NCBI RefSeq assembly: GCF_001953885.1
Contig: NZ_MQUS01000002.1
Coordinates: 248,001-312,000 of the forward strand
Length of the DNA stretch: 64,000 nt
Origin: Streptomyces sp. IMTB 2501
Lineage (GTDB): Bacteria; Actinomycetota; Actinomycetes; Streptomycetales; Streptomycetaceae
Direction: 5' to 3'
Part shown: piece by piece, positions 45,909 through 54,483 of the stretch
How positions within the stretch are numbered: the stretch's first letter is position 1
How the letters are laid out: each line of letters begins with the position of its first letter
Program-made: the position numbers and the translations under genes
Notes under the pieces: model-generated
What the model was told of the DNA's origin: nothing
The model's input: the letters and a program-made list of their open reading frames with translations, nothing else
Databases searched by the model: none

Positions 45909-46913
45909 TTGCCGTTCTCATCCCTGGCATCAGCGCTCGATGTGGAGCTGCGACCGGACAGACCGGCGCTGCTGCACGTCGATCCCCTCGACGACGCCGC
46001 CAGCTGGGCGGCCGAGCACCGCGAGGCGCTGCGCGCGCAGGTCACCGAGCACGGGGCGCTGGTCGTCCGTGGGCTCGGGCTGCGGGACACCGACCAGGTC
46101 GGCGCCGTCTTCGCGCGTCTGGCCGACGGTCTGATGACGGAGAGGGAGGCCTTCGCCCCCCGTCGGGCCCACGGCCTCGGCCTGTACGCGTCCACGACCT
46201 GGCCCGCCAACCAGCCGATGTGCATGCACCACGAGCTGAGTTACCCGCTTGAGGTGCCCGGCCTGATGCTGTTCGCCTGTTTGACCGCGTCCGAGCAGGG
46301 CGGGGCGACGGCGGTGGCCGATGCCGAAGCGGTGCTGCGGGCACTGCCCACCGGGCTCACCGAACGGTTCGAGCGCGAGGGCTGGGTGCTGACCCGTACC
46401 TACAATGACGAGATCGGGGCGAGCCTGGTGGAGTCGTTCGGCACCGGCGACCGCGCCGAGATCGAGCGCTACTGCCGGGCCAACGCCATCGACTTCACCT
46501 GGCAGTCCGACGGGACACTGCGCACCGAGCAGCGCCGCAGCGCCGTCGTCCGGCACCCGCTCACCGGCCGACGCTGCTGGTTCAACCAGATCGCCTTCCT
46601 CAACGAGTGGACGCTGGCCCCGGAGGTGCGCGAGTACCTGGTGGATGTCTACGGCGAGGACGGACTGCCGTTCAACACCCGCTACGGCGACGGCGGCCTG
46701 ATCGGTGAGGACGTCGTCCAGCTGATCAACTCCACCTACGAGGAGCACACCCGGCGCGAACCCTGGCAGGCCGGTGACCTGCTGCTCGTGGACAACATCC
46801 GCACCGCGCACAGCAGAGACGCCTTCATCGGAGAGCGTCAGGTGCTGGTCGGCATGGCCGAGCCCCTCCGGCCGGCCGACGACTGCCCGGCTTCGGAGGC
46901 GAGCGAGCGATGA
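45909..46913 (+). CDS. TauD/SyrP-like Fe(II)/2-oxoglutarate-dependent oxygenase
   Basis: A 334-residue member of the TauD/TfdA family. The iron facial triad is H107-x-E109 (in MCMHHELSYP) with the distal H301 in DNIRTAHSRD; the Glu in place of Asp is usual for the SyrP/clavaminate synthase-like side of the family, whose members hydroxylate carrier-bound amino acids. I chose TTG 45909 because GAAAGG lies eight bases before it and no ATG or GTG fits. Its stop overlaps the sbnB-like start. In this cluster it probably hydroxylates Dap, free or on a carrier. Confidence 0.87.
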   Translation: MPFSSLASALDVELRPDRPALLHVDPLDDAASWAAEHREALRAQVTEHGALVVRGLGLRDTDQVGAVFARLADGLMTEREAFAPRRAHGLGLYASTTWPANQPMCMHHELSYPLEVPGLMLFACLTASEQGGATAVADAEAVLRALPTGLTERFEREGWVLTRTYNDEIGASLVESFGTGDRAEIERYCRANAIDFTWQSDGTLRTEQRRSAVVRHPLTGRRCWFNQIAFLNEWTLAPEVREYLVDVYGEDGLPFNTRYGDGGLIGEDVVQLINSTYEEHTRREPWQAGDLLLVDNIRTAHSRDAFIGERQVLVGMAEPLRPADDCPASEASER

Positions 46914-47980
46914 CCGACGTACTGCCGACCGCCACCCAACCGGCCACGCCCGAAGGGGCTTTTGTGCCGACGTTCGCGGTGATCAGCGGTGAACAGGTGC
47001 AGCGAGCACTGAGCGGGCGTGAGAAGCAGCTCGTGGAACTGGTCGAGGCCGCCTACCGGCTGCACGACGCCGGAGACACGGTCAACCCGCCGTCGTACTT
47101 CCTGCGCTTCCCCGACCGTCCCACGGCGCGGATCATCGCGCTGCCGGCCTCCATCGGGGGGTCGGTCCAGGTGGACGGTCTGAAGTGGATCTCCAGTTTT
47201 CCGCAGAACGTGAGTGCGGGGCTGCCGCGCGCCTCTGCGGTGCTCATCCTGAACGACCACGACACGGGCTACCCGTTCGCCTGCCTGGAGAGCTCGATCA
47301 TCAGCGCCACCAGGACCGCGGCGTCCGCGGCACTGGCGGCCGACTGGCTCAGCCGTGGCCGTCCCCGCCCCACCCGTGTCGGATTCTTCGGCACAGGACT
47401 GATCGCCCGTTACATCCACACCTTCCTCAGCGGCACCGGCTGGGCCTTCGAGGCGGTCGGCGTGCACGATGTGTCCGCCGACAGTGCCACCGGCTTCCGC
47501 GGCTGTCTGCGGCAGGCCGGCACCGCCGCACCGATCACCATCCATGACAGCGCCGAAGACCTGGTCCGCGCCAGCGACCTCGTGGTGTTCGCCACCATCG
47601 CCGGGCGGCCACACGTCACCGACCCGGCCTGGTTCAGCCACAACCCCCTGGTCCTGCATGTGTCCCTGCGCGACCTCGCCCCCGAGGTCCTGCTCGGCTC
47701 GGCCAACTTCGTCGATGACGTCGAGCACTGCCTGAAGGCCGAGACATCGCCTCATCTGGTGGAACAGCTCACCGGCAACCGCGACTTCCTGAACGGAACG
47801 CTCAGTGACGTCATGGCCGCGCGCGCCGCACCGCCGGCCGACCAGCCGGTGGTCTTCTCGCCGTTCGGGCTCGGCGTCCTCGATCTGGCCGTCGGCAAGT
47901 ATGTCTACGACGAGGTGTCCCGGGAGGGGAACCTCTGTGTCATCGATGACTTCTTCCACGAACTTCGCCGCTACGGCTGA
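46910..47980 (+). CDS. sbnB: SbnB-like N-(1-amino-1-carboxyethyl)-glutamate dehydrogenase for Dap synthesis
   Basis: A 356-residue protein of the ornithine cyclodeaminase/mu-crystallin family, of the SbnB type. In staphyloferrin B synthesis SbnB oxidatively splits the SbnA product to L-2,3-diaminopropionate and 2-oxoglutarate using NAD. Visible are the N-terminal substrate domain (PPSYFLRFPDRPTARIIALP; VDGLKWISSFPQN) and the Rossmann part RVGFFGTGLIARYIHTFL. The ATG overlaps the oxygenase stop. With the sbnA-like gene next to it this makes the building block of the cluster. Confidence 0.93.
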   Translation: MTDVLPTATQPATPEGAFVPTFAVISGEQVQRALSGREKQLVELVEAAYRLHDAGDTVNPPSYFLRFPDRPTARIIALPASIGGSVQVDGLKWISSFPQNVSAGLPRASAVLILNDHDTGYPFACLESSIISATRTAASAALAADWLSRGRPRPTRVGFFGTGLIARYIHTFLSGTGWAFEAVGVHDVSADSATGFRGCLRQAGTAAPITIHDSAEDLVRASDLVVFATIAGRPHVTDPAWFSHNPLVLHVSLRDLAPEVLLGSANFVDDVEHCLKAETSPHLVEQLTGNRDFLNGTLSDVMAARAAPPADQPVVFSPFGLGVLDLAVGKYVYDEVSREGNLCVIDDFFHELRRYG

Positions 47981-48016
47981 GGCTCTCGTCCTCGGCCCGG
48001 CACCAGGAGGTCCATC

Positions 48017-49021
48017 GTGCCTGTCGTCTCGGCTCCGTACGACTTCAACCAGGGCGATCTCTTCGTCGATCTGGAGTCGATCTGCGGATACCCGCTCCAT
48101 CTGAAGTGCGAGGCGTTCAACTTCGCCGGCTCCATCAAGCTCAAGGCCGCGAAGGAGATGGTGGAGAGCGCCGAACGTGACGGAATCCTGGCACCGGATT
48201 CCGTCCTCGTCGAGTCGTCCTCCGGGAATCTGGGGGTCGCGCTCAGCATGATCGCCGCGAGCAAGGGCTACCGGTTCCTGTGTGTGACGGACTCCCGGTG
48301 CAACCTCTCGACCAGACTGCTGATGGAGGCGGTCGGCAGCGAGGTGCACATCGTTGCCGACCAGGACTCCAACGGCGGCTTCCTGGGCACGCGAATCGAG
48401 TACGTCCGTACGCTGTGTGCCTCTGACGCCCGGTACGTCTGGCTCAGTCAGTACACCAATGAGGGCAACTGGTGGGCGCACTACCGCACCACGGGCCCGG
48501 AGATCGCCCGCCAGTTCCCGGAACTGGACGTCCTCTTCGTCGGGGCGGGCACCACCGGGACCCTGATGGGCTGCGCGCGCTACTTCCGGCAGTGGCACCG
48601 GCCCGTGCGGATCGTCGCCGTGGACAGCGTGGGTTCCGTGGCGTTCGGCGGCGAGCCGGGCCGCCGGATGATCCCGGGCCTCGGTATGAGCATGCGCCCG
48701 CCGCTGCTCGACGAGTCCTATGTGGACGAGGTGATCCGGGTGGAGGAGACGGACACCATCCGTATGTGTCGGCGCATGGCCAGACGCGGCTTCCTGTTCG
48801 GTGGCTCCACCGGAACGGTGGTCAGCGCGGCGACGGACTGGCTCGCGCGACATGACGTGCGTGCCGTCACCGCGGTGGCCATCGCGCCGGACCTCGGCGA
48901 GCGCTACCTCGACACCGTCTACCAGACCAACTGGCTGCAGGATCTGTACGGCGACCAGATACTCGACACCGCGGACACCGTGGACACCGCACACGCGGAC
49001 ACCCTGTCCCGGGAGGCCTAG
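48017..49021 (+). CDS. sbnA: SbnA-like PLP-dependent enzyme for Dap synthesis
   Basis: A 334-residue fold-type II PLP enzyme of the cysteine synthase family. SbnA joins O-phospho-L-serine and L-glutamate to give the ACEGA intermediate used by SbnB. The PLP Lys is K41 in FAGSIKLKAA; ESSSGNLGVALS is the phosphate/substrate loop, and VGAGTTGTLMG and FGGSTGTVV are conserved PLP-phosphate contacts. GTG 48017 follows CAGGAGG. It ends the five-gene run, with a hairpin 177 bases after the stop. Confidence 0.93.
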   Translation: MPVVSAPYDFNQGDLFVDLESICGYPLHLKCEAFNFAGSIKLKAAKEMVESAERDGILAPDSVLVESSSGNLGVALSMIAASKGYRFLCVTDSRCNLSTRLLMEAVGSEVHIVADQDSNGGFLGTRIEYVRTLCASDARYVWLSQYTNEGNWWAHYRTTGPEIARQFPELDVLFVGAGTTGTLMGCARYFRQWHRPVRIVAVDSVGSVAFGGEPGRRMIPGLGMSMRPPLLDESYVDEVIRVEETDTIRMCRRMARRGFLFGGSTGTVVSAATDWLARHDVRAVTAVAIAPDLGERYLDTVYQTNWLQDLYGDQILDTADTVDTAHADTLSREA

Positions 49022-49197
49022 GTGTGTTGTTCGGAGAGGTTCGTGGCGCGACTGGCTGGTGTTCGGCTGCTTATGCCGGTGTGGGGCACAAGAGCGTAGA
49101 CGTCACGTTCGAGATCAAGCGGCATGTCCTGCCCGGATCGATCGGAAAGGCAGCCCGGGTGTTGGACATGGCGCTCGCTCGCTGCCTGACACGACAT

Positions 49198-49229
49198 CGG
49201 GTCCTGGCTGCGTCGGCGGCCAGGACCCG
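49198..49229 (+). terminator. Probable terminator of the Dap/Pls-like cluster
   Basis: A perfect 11-bp stem (cgggtcctggc, 49198-49208; gccaggacccg, 49219-49229) with a 10-base loop lies downstream of the sbnA-like gene. No gene intervenes. Confidence 0.65.
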
Positions 49230-49883
49230 AGCGTGGGACAGACCTCATCCGAGCCTCTGCTGCTGAAACTCAGGCCTGCACATCGCTGATCCTGAACTGC
49301 GGCTTCGCGCTTCGTACCCAGGTGTTGGCCGAGCCGATTGCGCGTGGCTCGGATGGCGCCGCGCAGGGCGCGGGCGGATCTCATTGGGAGCGAGGACAGA
49401 CAGGGCGTCGAGGGCTTCGCCGAGGACTGCGATGTGGGCCTGGGCCGTCGCGTCGTTCCCCCTGGTCGAGGTGCGGACGGATATGTTCGTGGCGACGGTC
49501 GCCTGCGTCGCCTGAGTCGCCTGGCGACAGGGCGACCCCACCAGCGCGCGCCTCGCCCGGCGTTGAGGCCACGACCCTCGACAGCGACCACCTGTTCGCC
49601 CAGCAGCTCCACGAAGGGCTCAACCGGGACGTCCCAGTGGACCGCTTCCTGGACGTCTTCCGCACCACGGCAGCTGCGGAGGCAGCCGAAGACGCAGCTG
49701 CCCTTCGCGTGCTCTGACCACCCATCATCGCCCCGGCTCCAGCCAACGCGACGGGGCCGACCCGACCCGAAGCGGACCATGACCCGCACAACCGAACCGC
49801 ACGGCGCCATCGCCCGGCACACCGTCTACGGCCCCCGACCGACGGCCGACGGCCGACGGACGAGTGACGGGCTCTTCTGGAAA
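49230..49883. other. Gene-poor region downstream of the cluster
   Basis: A 650-base stretch (860 bases counted from the sbnA-like stop) with no recognisable intact gene. Minus-strand frames such as HIAVLGEALDALSVLAPNEI look like decayed coding sequence, but I cannot name the family. No clear inverted repeats beyond the upstream hairpin are seen. Confidence 0.5.
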
Positions 49884-50543
49884 TCAGCGATGCGGAAGCG
49901 GGCCTGCACGACGCGCCTCGACGGCGAGAAGGGTGAACCATGCGGCGACGGTGACGAGATGGACGCGCTGGGCGATGCCCTGGCCGCCGGGGTGACCCAG
50001 ATAGGGGCCGACGGTCGCGATCGCTGATGCCATGGACACCGGTATCAGGTAAGGCACGAACCTTCCTGCGGCCGATCTGGAGCGGTCGAGGCCGGAGCGG
50101 CGCGCCGCAAGACCGAACAGTGCCATGGATGTGAACAGTGTGAACTCCACCAGGCCGCTGGTGACGGTGTGTTGAATGTTGTCGGGCGGGCAGGCGCGCT
50201 CCACCGAGGGCGCGCATTCCATCGGCAGCAACACGTCCAGGATGGAGCATCCGCCGAATGTGGCGACGGCGCTCCAGCCCGCGAGGGCCAGGCCGCACGG
50301 CGCGCAGCGCGCGGCCAGCACCGCCCCAGCAATCAGCACCAGGGCGCAGGCGAGCTCGACCGCGCCGAACAGCAGCTGGTGCGGCTGGTCCGTGGCGAAG
50401 GTCTCGCTGACGTAGGAGTTGGCCTGTGGGAGGCCAGTGGTCACGAAGAACTGCAGCAGCCAGTCGTTGTAGAGGACGGCCGCGACGCACAGCAGCACCG
50501 ACGCGGCCGTCGAAGCCGCGCCCCACGCCAGACATCTCGTCAA
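49884..50543 (-). CDS. DUF998 family integral membrane protein
   Basis: A 219-residue protein with six TM segments, matching DUF998: ASVLLCVAAVLYNDWLLQFF, LLFGAVELACALVLIAGAVL, and a loop with SILDVLLPMECAPSVE, in which the conserved Asp and Cys of the family lie. The function is unknown. TTG 50543 (with AGG five bases ahead) is the likely start because no ATG lies before the first TM; a GTG at the first TM is less likely. Confidence 0.72.
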   Translation of the reverse strand: MTRCLAWGAASTAASVLLCVAAVLYNDWLLQFFVTTGLPQANSYVSETFATDQPHQLLFGAVELACALVLIAGAVLAARCAPCGLALAGWSAVATFGGCSILDVLLPMECAPSVERACPPDNIQHTVTSGLVEFTLFTSMALFGLAARRSGLDRSRSAAGRFVPYLIPVSMASAIATVGPYLGHPGGQGIAQRVHLVTVAAWFTLLAVEARRAGPLPHR

Positions 50544-50648
50544 AGCAACCTATTCCGTTGAACTCGCGCCGGTGCCGCTGCCATCCGAAGACGCGCGATC
50601 GCTACCGTACGCCTTGAAGGAGTTATGAATTGGTCCACTTTGTGGACA

Positions 50649-52187
50649 TTATCCCTGAAGCGCCGTGAGCAATGCGGCTCCGTCGGGCACGCCCCGACCG
50701 GTGCAGGCGTCGTACCCCTTCTGGACCGGGTAACCCACTCCGGGAAGCGGGAAAGAGGCGTTGTCGTGGCCGGTGCTGATGTCGCTGAGGGCGCCGTTCC
50801 CGCCGTTCTGATAGAGCAGCGGTGTGAGGAAACGCTGCTGCTTGTCCGCCGGTAGCAGTGCGTCGATCCGCGTGATCAGGGCGGCCCACAGCGGGGTGGA
50901 GGCACTCGTGCCGCCGCTGGGCTTCGGACGGCCGTGGAGAACCAGGTCGTACCACGGTGGGCCGGCCAGGGCGGCGACATCGGGCACCACCCGTCCTGCC
51001 TTCGCGCCCTGGTTCAGGGAATCCACCCGGACGCTCCGCTGCCAGTCGGGACGGTCGAAGAGGACACTGACGCCGCCGCCGGTCGCGCCGCCGCCTCCGG
51101 CGCGTTCACCGGGAGCGATCCACCAGACCTCCTCATCGGTGCCGTTGATCATCGTGCCGCCCACGCTGAGCACGGAGGGACTGGTGGCCGGGTAGTTGAC
51201 GTGGCAGCTCCTGTCGTTCATCTGGGCGCCCGAACCGTCGTCGCCGGACGAGACACAGACGGTGATGCCCAGTTCAGCCGCGGCAGCCAGCCGCTTTTCG
51301 AGCTCTGCGATTCCGACGTCCGCCCAGTCGGGGTCGTCCTCGGACGCCCCGTAACTGATGGAAAGTGCCACCGGCTTGTCCTGGAGGGTCTGGTCGAGCA
51401 AGTCGATCCAGCCCTTCTGGTCCCACGTGGTGAAGTAGACGGAGATCTGCGCCGCCGGAGCGAGACCGGCGACGATCTGGACGTCCATCATCACTTCCGG
51501 GAGGACGTCCTTGACCGCCTGTCGCTCCTGAGGCGGCAGCAGCTGGATGTCCTGCCAGGACCGCGGCGGGCGGTAACCGAGCTCCACGATCCGGACCTGT
51601 GCCTTCGGCAGTTTCTGCCTGGTGCTGAACATCTCCGTGTCGCTGTCGAGGTAGCCGCCGCCGAACTCGGCGATGCCGACGTGCCGGCCCTTCCCGTCAC
51701 TGTCGGGGAAGTTGTACTGCTTCTCGAGGTCGGCAGGGGTGAGCGAGCCGAACGATCCCGTCCCGGCGAAGGCGGCGCGGCGGGCCATCCGGCGCTGGTC
51801 GAGGCCGAAGACGCCGGTCACGACGTCCTTGAGCTCGGCCGGAATCTTCAGCTCTCCCTCGCGTCCGCGGTAGTCGCCCTGCTGGTCGCTGTGGTAGATC
51901 CCCAGATCGGTCTGGAAAGCCTTGTTCATGGCCTCGACCGTGCCGCTCATGCCGAGGCTGCCCTGGGGGAGCTTGCTTTCGTCGGTGGTTCTGAGCCCGA
52001 ACCTTCCGAGTACGGTCTTCGTCTTTTCGGCGTCCGCACGTCGTTGCTCCGGGTTCCTGTCGATGCCTGCTCCGCGCAGCGAGACAGTCACGCTGACGTC
52101 GTCCTGGGCTTCGGCATCCCGTACCCGCCGAACCCCGTGCTTGACGGGGCGTGCGCTGCCGGCAAGGAGAATATGCTGTTCGACCAC
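50649..52187 (-). CDS. S53 (sedolisin/kumamolisin) family serine-carboxyl peptidase
   Basis: A 512-residue peptidase. The pro-domain (about 1-165) has the family blocks SLGMSGTVEAMNKAF and YRGREGELKIPAEL; the catalytic domain has E231-x3-D235 (PEVMMDVQIV), an oxyanion Asp in VSSGDDGSG (about residue 313), and the nucleophile S428 in SGGTSASTPLW. No Sec or Tat signal is visible, as in some kumamolisins, so how it leaves the cell is unclear. GTG 52187 follows GAAGGGA. It lies beside a CHAT-WD40 gene, with 129 bases between. Confidence 0.93.
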   Translation of the reverse strand: MVEQHILLAGSARPVKHGVRRVRDAEAQDDVSVTVSLRGAGIDRNPEQRRADAEKTKTVLGRFGLRTTDESKLPQGSLGMSGTVEAMNKAFQTDLGIYHSDQQGDYRGREGELKIPAELKDVVTGVFGLDQRRMARRAAFAGTGSFGSLTPADLEKQYNFPDSDGKGRHVGIAEFGGGYLDSDTEMFSTRQKLPKAQVRIVELGYRPPRSWQDIQLLPPQERQAVKDVLPEVMMDVQIVAGLAPAAQISVYFTTWDQKGWIDLLDQTLQDKPVALSISYGASEDDPDWADVGIAELEKRLAAAAELGITVCVSSGDDGSGAQMNDRSCHVNYPATSPSVLSVGGTMINGTDEEVWWIAPGERAGGGGATGGGVSVLFDRPDWQRSVRVDSLNQGAKAGRVVPDVAALAGPPWYDLVLHGRPKPSGGTSASTPLWAALITRIDALLPADKQQRFLTPLLYQNGGNGALSDISTGHDNASFPLPGVGYPVQKGYDACTGRGVPDGAALLTALQG

Positions 52188-52316
52188 TGATCGGTTCCCT
52201 TCACCTGATCCGCTGACATCGGACCTGGGGCCAGGCCCGACCTCTCGTCTGTAACCTGACCGCGCCTCGATCAAGCGACCGGACGTGCACAGTCGCCCAG
52301 AGGGAAGAAGGAGTCG

Positions 52317-54335
52317 TCATCGGTCGACCTCAGGGAGCAGGGTGCTGCGTACCACCTTGTCCTCACCCGCGCTGGCGAGGTACCGGCCGTCCGGATAGAA
52401 CGCCAGGGCGTTCACGGAGCGGTGGTGCTTGAGCGTGAGCAGGGCCAGCCCTGTGTCGGCCCGCCACACGCATACGGTGCCGTCCGCGCTGCCAGTGGCG
52501 AACATGCTGCCGTCGGGACTGAAGGCCACCGACCTCTGACCACTCCTGTGCTCGACGTGGAAGAGCGGCGCCCAGGTCCCGGTCTCCCTGATCTGGGCGC
52601 TGTGGTCCTCGCTGCACGTGGCGACCTTCCGCCCGTCCGGGGAGAAAGCGACGCCGAGGACGAAATGCTTGTGCGGTATCTGCGCCCTCTGCCAGCCGGT
52701 GTCCGTGTCCCAGACATACGCCTTCTTGTCCTCGGACGCCGTGAGCAGCAGTTTCCCGTCCGGGCTGAACTTCACGTCCTTCACCGCGCGGGCATGGCGT
52801 ATGGACAGGATGCGGCTCCCGGTGCTCAGATCCCAGACGCCGGCCATCGCGTCCGCGCTCCCCGTGGCCAGGCAGCGACCGCTGGGATCGAAGTCCACCG
52901 TGTTGACGAAATGATGGTGGGCCAGTTCGGCGACCAGGGCACCGGAGGCCATGTCCCAGACGCGGGCGAGGTTGTCCGTGCTGCCGATCGCCAGCTTTCC
53001 CCCGTCGGGACTGAAGGCGATCGCGTTCACCATGGTGCTCCACCCGCCGAGCCGCCGCTCCCACGTTGGCTCTCCGGTTACCACGTTCCAGACCCGTATC
53101 AGCTTCCGGGCGCCCGTGGCGAGCAGCCGCCCCTGGGGATGGACGGCCAGACTGACCACCCACTGCCCCGTGTCGATCTCCGGCCGTGGTGTGATGCCGG
53201 GGGAGGACGCCCTGGGGCGAGGCGGCATCTGCTCGGAAGGCGGCTTCTGCTGGGAAGGCTCGGAAGGCGGCTTCTGCTGGGAAGGCTCGGAAGGCGGCTT
53301 CTGCTGGGAAGTCTGGGAAGGCGGCTCCTGCTGGGAAGCCGGGGGCGGAGTTGCGGACGGGGGCCGGGGGATGGATCGCTCTTCGGAGCGCCTCGCGCCG
53401 CCCGCGTCCCACTGCAGCTGGTTGATCTCCTGGACCACGGTGCGCGGGGGAGTGGACGGCCGTGGGGAGGTGAGGTCGAAGAGCCGGGCGTCGCCGCTGC
53501 GCTGGTACAGGACGGGGGTGAAGCACTCGAGGCTGTCGTCCTTGTCGGCGCGCAGCGCGATACGCCCCGTGCGCACGGCCTCGTCGACCGGCCGGTTGGC
53601 GGCGAGGGCCTGGTAGAAGGCCCGGGCGAAGAGGACGGCCGCCTTGTCGGTCACCGCGAACTGCATGGCCACCACGGCCGGCACCGTGTACTCCAGCTCC
53701 GCCGCCGTGCTGGAGAACAGATCCTGTGACCGGGAGGTCCCGGTCTCGCAGCTGTTGAGTACGACGAGGCGGGGGGCGGGGTTGGCGACGCTGATGAGCG
53801 AGCCGAGCGCATCGGCGTGCAGCGGATCCGGCCGGCCCTGTTCGTCGGCGAAGAGGATCATTCCCTGGTGCCGGACGTCGTCGAACTGTCCGTGACCGGT
53901 GAAGTGGAAGATGTGACAGCCCCGGAGCAGAGCGTCGAACAGGTCCCGTTTGGTGTGCCCGGGCACCCAGTCGAGCCGCACCATCCCTTCGTTGATGAGC
54001 GGCTCGAGCGCGGTGCTCAGGCTCTCCTTCTCCGCGTCCGCGTCGAGTGCCCCCAGCGAGCCGGGAAGGGACACCATGCCCAGGATGCGCAGCGGCGGCG
54101 CCACGCGGAGCGGCGACACGGGCTCCAGGATCTCGACGTAGCGGATGATCGGGTGGTGCAGACACAGATAGCCGCCGAGCTTCGCGTCGTGCAGCAGTTC
54201 CCAGGGCAGTGCGGCGAGGTCCGGGGCGCGGACCCGCAGCACCATGCGCAGCCGCTGCCCGCGCTCCTGCGCCTTCTGCCTGCTGGACAGGTAGAGCGCC
54301 TTGATCGCGCTCTGGAACACGGCGTCGTACAGCAT
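52317..54335 (-). CDS. CHAT (caspase-like) - WD40 repeat protein
   Basis: A 672-residue protein. The N-terminal CHAT protease domain (about 1-300) has the catalytic H148 in FHFTGHGQFDD and C196 in VVLNSCETGTS. A linker (about 330-400) is made of 9-residue SQQKPPSEP repeats. A WD40 propeller (about 400-672) shows at least six repeats such as VNAIAFSPDGGKLAIGS. CHAT-WD40 fusions are thought to be signal-sensing proteases, often with other proteases as partners. Compared with other CHAT proteins the N terminus is short, and no strong ribosome site precedes ATG 54335. An upstream start overlapping the divergent PfpI gene is possible. Confidence 0.85.
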   Translation of the reverse strand: MLYDAVFQSAIKALYLSSRQKAQERGQRLRMVLRVRAPDLAALPWELLHDAKLGGYLCLHHPIIRYVEILEPVSPLRVAPPLRILGMVSLPGSLGALDADAEKESLSTALEPLINEGMVRLDWVPGHTKRDLFDALLRGCHIFHFTGHGQFDDVRHQGMILFADEQGRPDPLHADALGSLISVANPAPRLVVLNSCETGTSRSQDLFSSTAAELEYTVPAVVAMQFAVTDKAAVLFARAFYQALAANRPVDEAVRTGRIALRADKDDSLECFTPVLYQRSGDARLFDLTSPRPSTPPRTVVQEINQLQWDAGGARRSEERSIPRPPSATPPPASQQEPPSQTSQQKPPSEPSQQKPPSEPSQQKPPSEQMPPRPRASSPGITPRPEIDTGQWVVSLAVHPQGRLLATGARKLIRVWNVVTGEPTWERRLGGWSTMVNAIAFSPDGGKLAIGSTDNLARVWDMASGALVAELAHHHFVNTVDFDPSGRCLATGSADAMAGVWDLSTGSRILSIRHARAVKDVKFSPDGKLLLTASEDKKAYVWDTDTGWQRAQIPHKHFVLGVAFSPDGRKVATCSEDHSAQIRETGTWAPLFHVEHRSGQRSVAFSPDGSMFATGSADGTVCVWRADTGLALLTLKHHRSVNALAFYPDGRYLASAGEDKVVRSTLLPEVDR
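53221..53340 (-). repeat. 27-base tandem repeats in the CHAT-WD40 linker
   Basis: Unit ggcggcttctgctgggaagg+ctcggaa (27 bases) occurs at 53239-53265 and 53266-53292 almost unchanged, then with changes at 53293-53319, with partial units on each side. On the coding strand it encodes SQQKPPSEP. The near identity of units 1 and 2 suggests recent slippage. Confidence 0.85.
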
Positions 54336-54483
54336 GGCTCCGGCCCCGGGCCTCCGCGACGGCACCGGACGCGGGGCACGACCCGGAATGGGCGGGAGCG
54401 ACCCCGACGACCCCCTGGCGCGCGAGAACAAGGGGAACCGAGGACAACCAGGGAGGGCAATCAAGAAGGAGAGCCGGCCGATC

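Noticed and set aside
49024..49266. 80-residue open frame right after the sbnA-like gene, as a sixth cluster gene
   Set aside because: The start overlaps poorly with any ribosome site, the translation has no motif, and it spans the terminator hairpin.
53240..53340. CRISPR-like array because of regular 27-base units
   Set aside because: The units are contiguous without spacers and encode an in-frame SQQKPPSEP linker.
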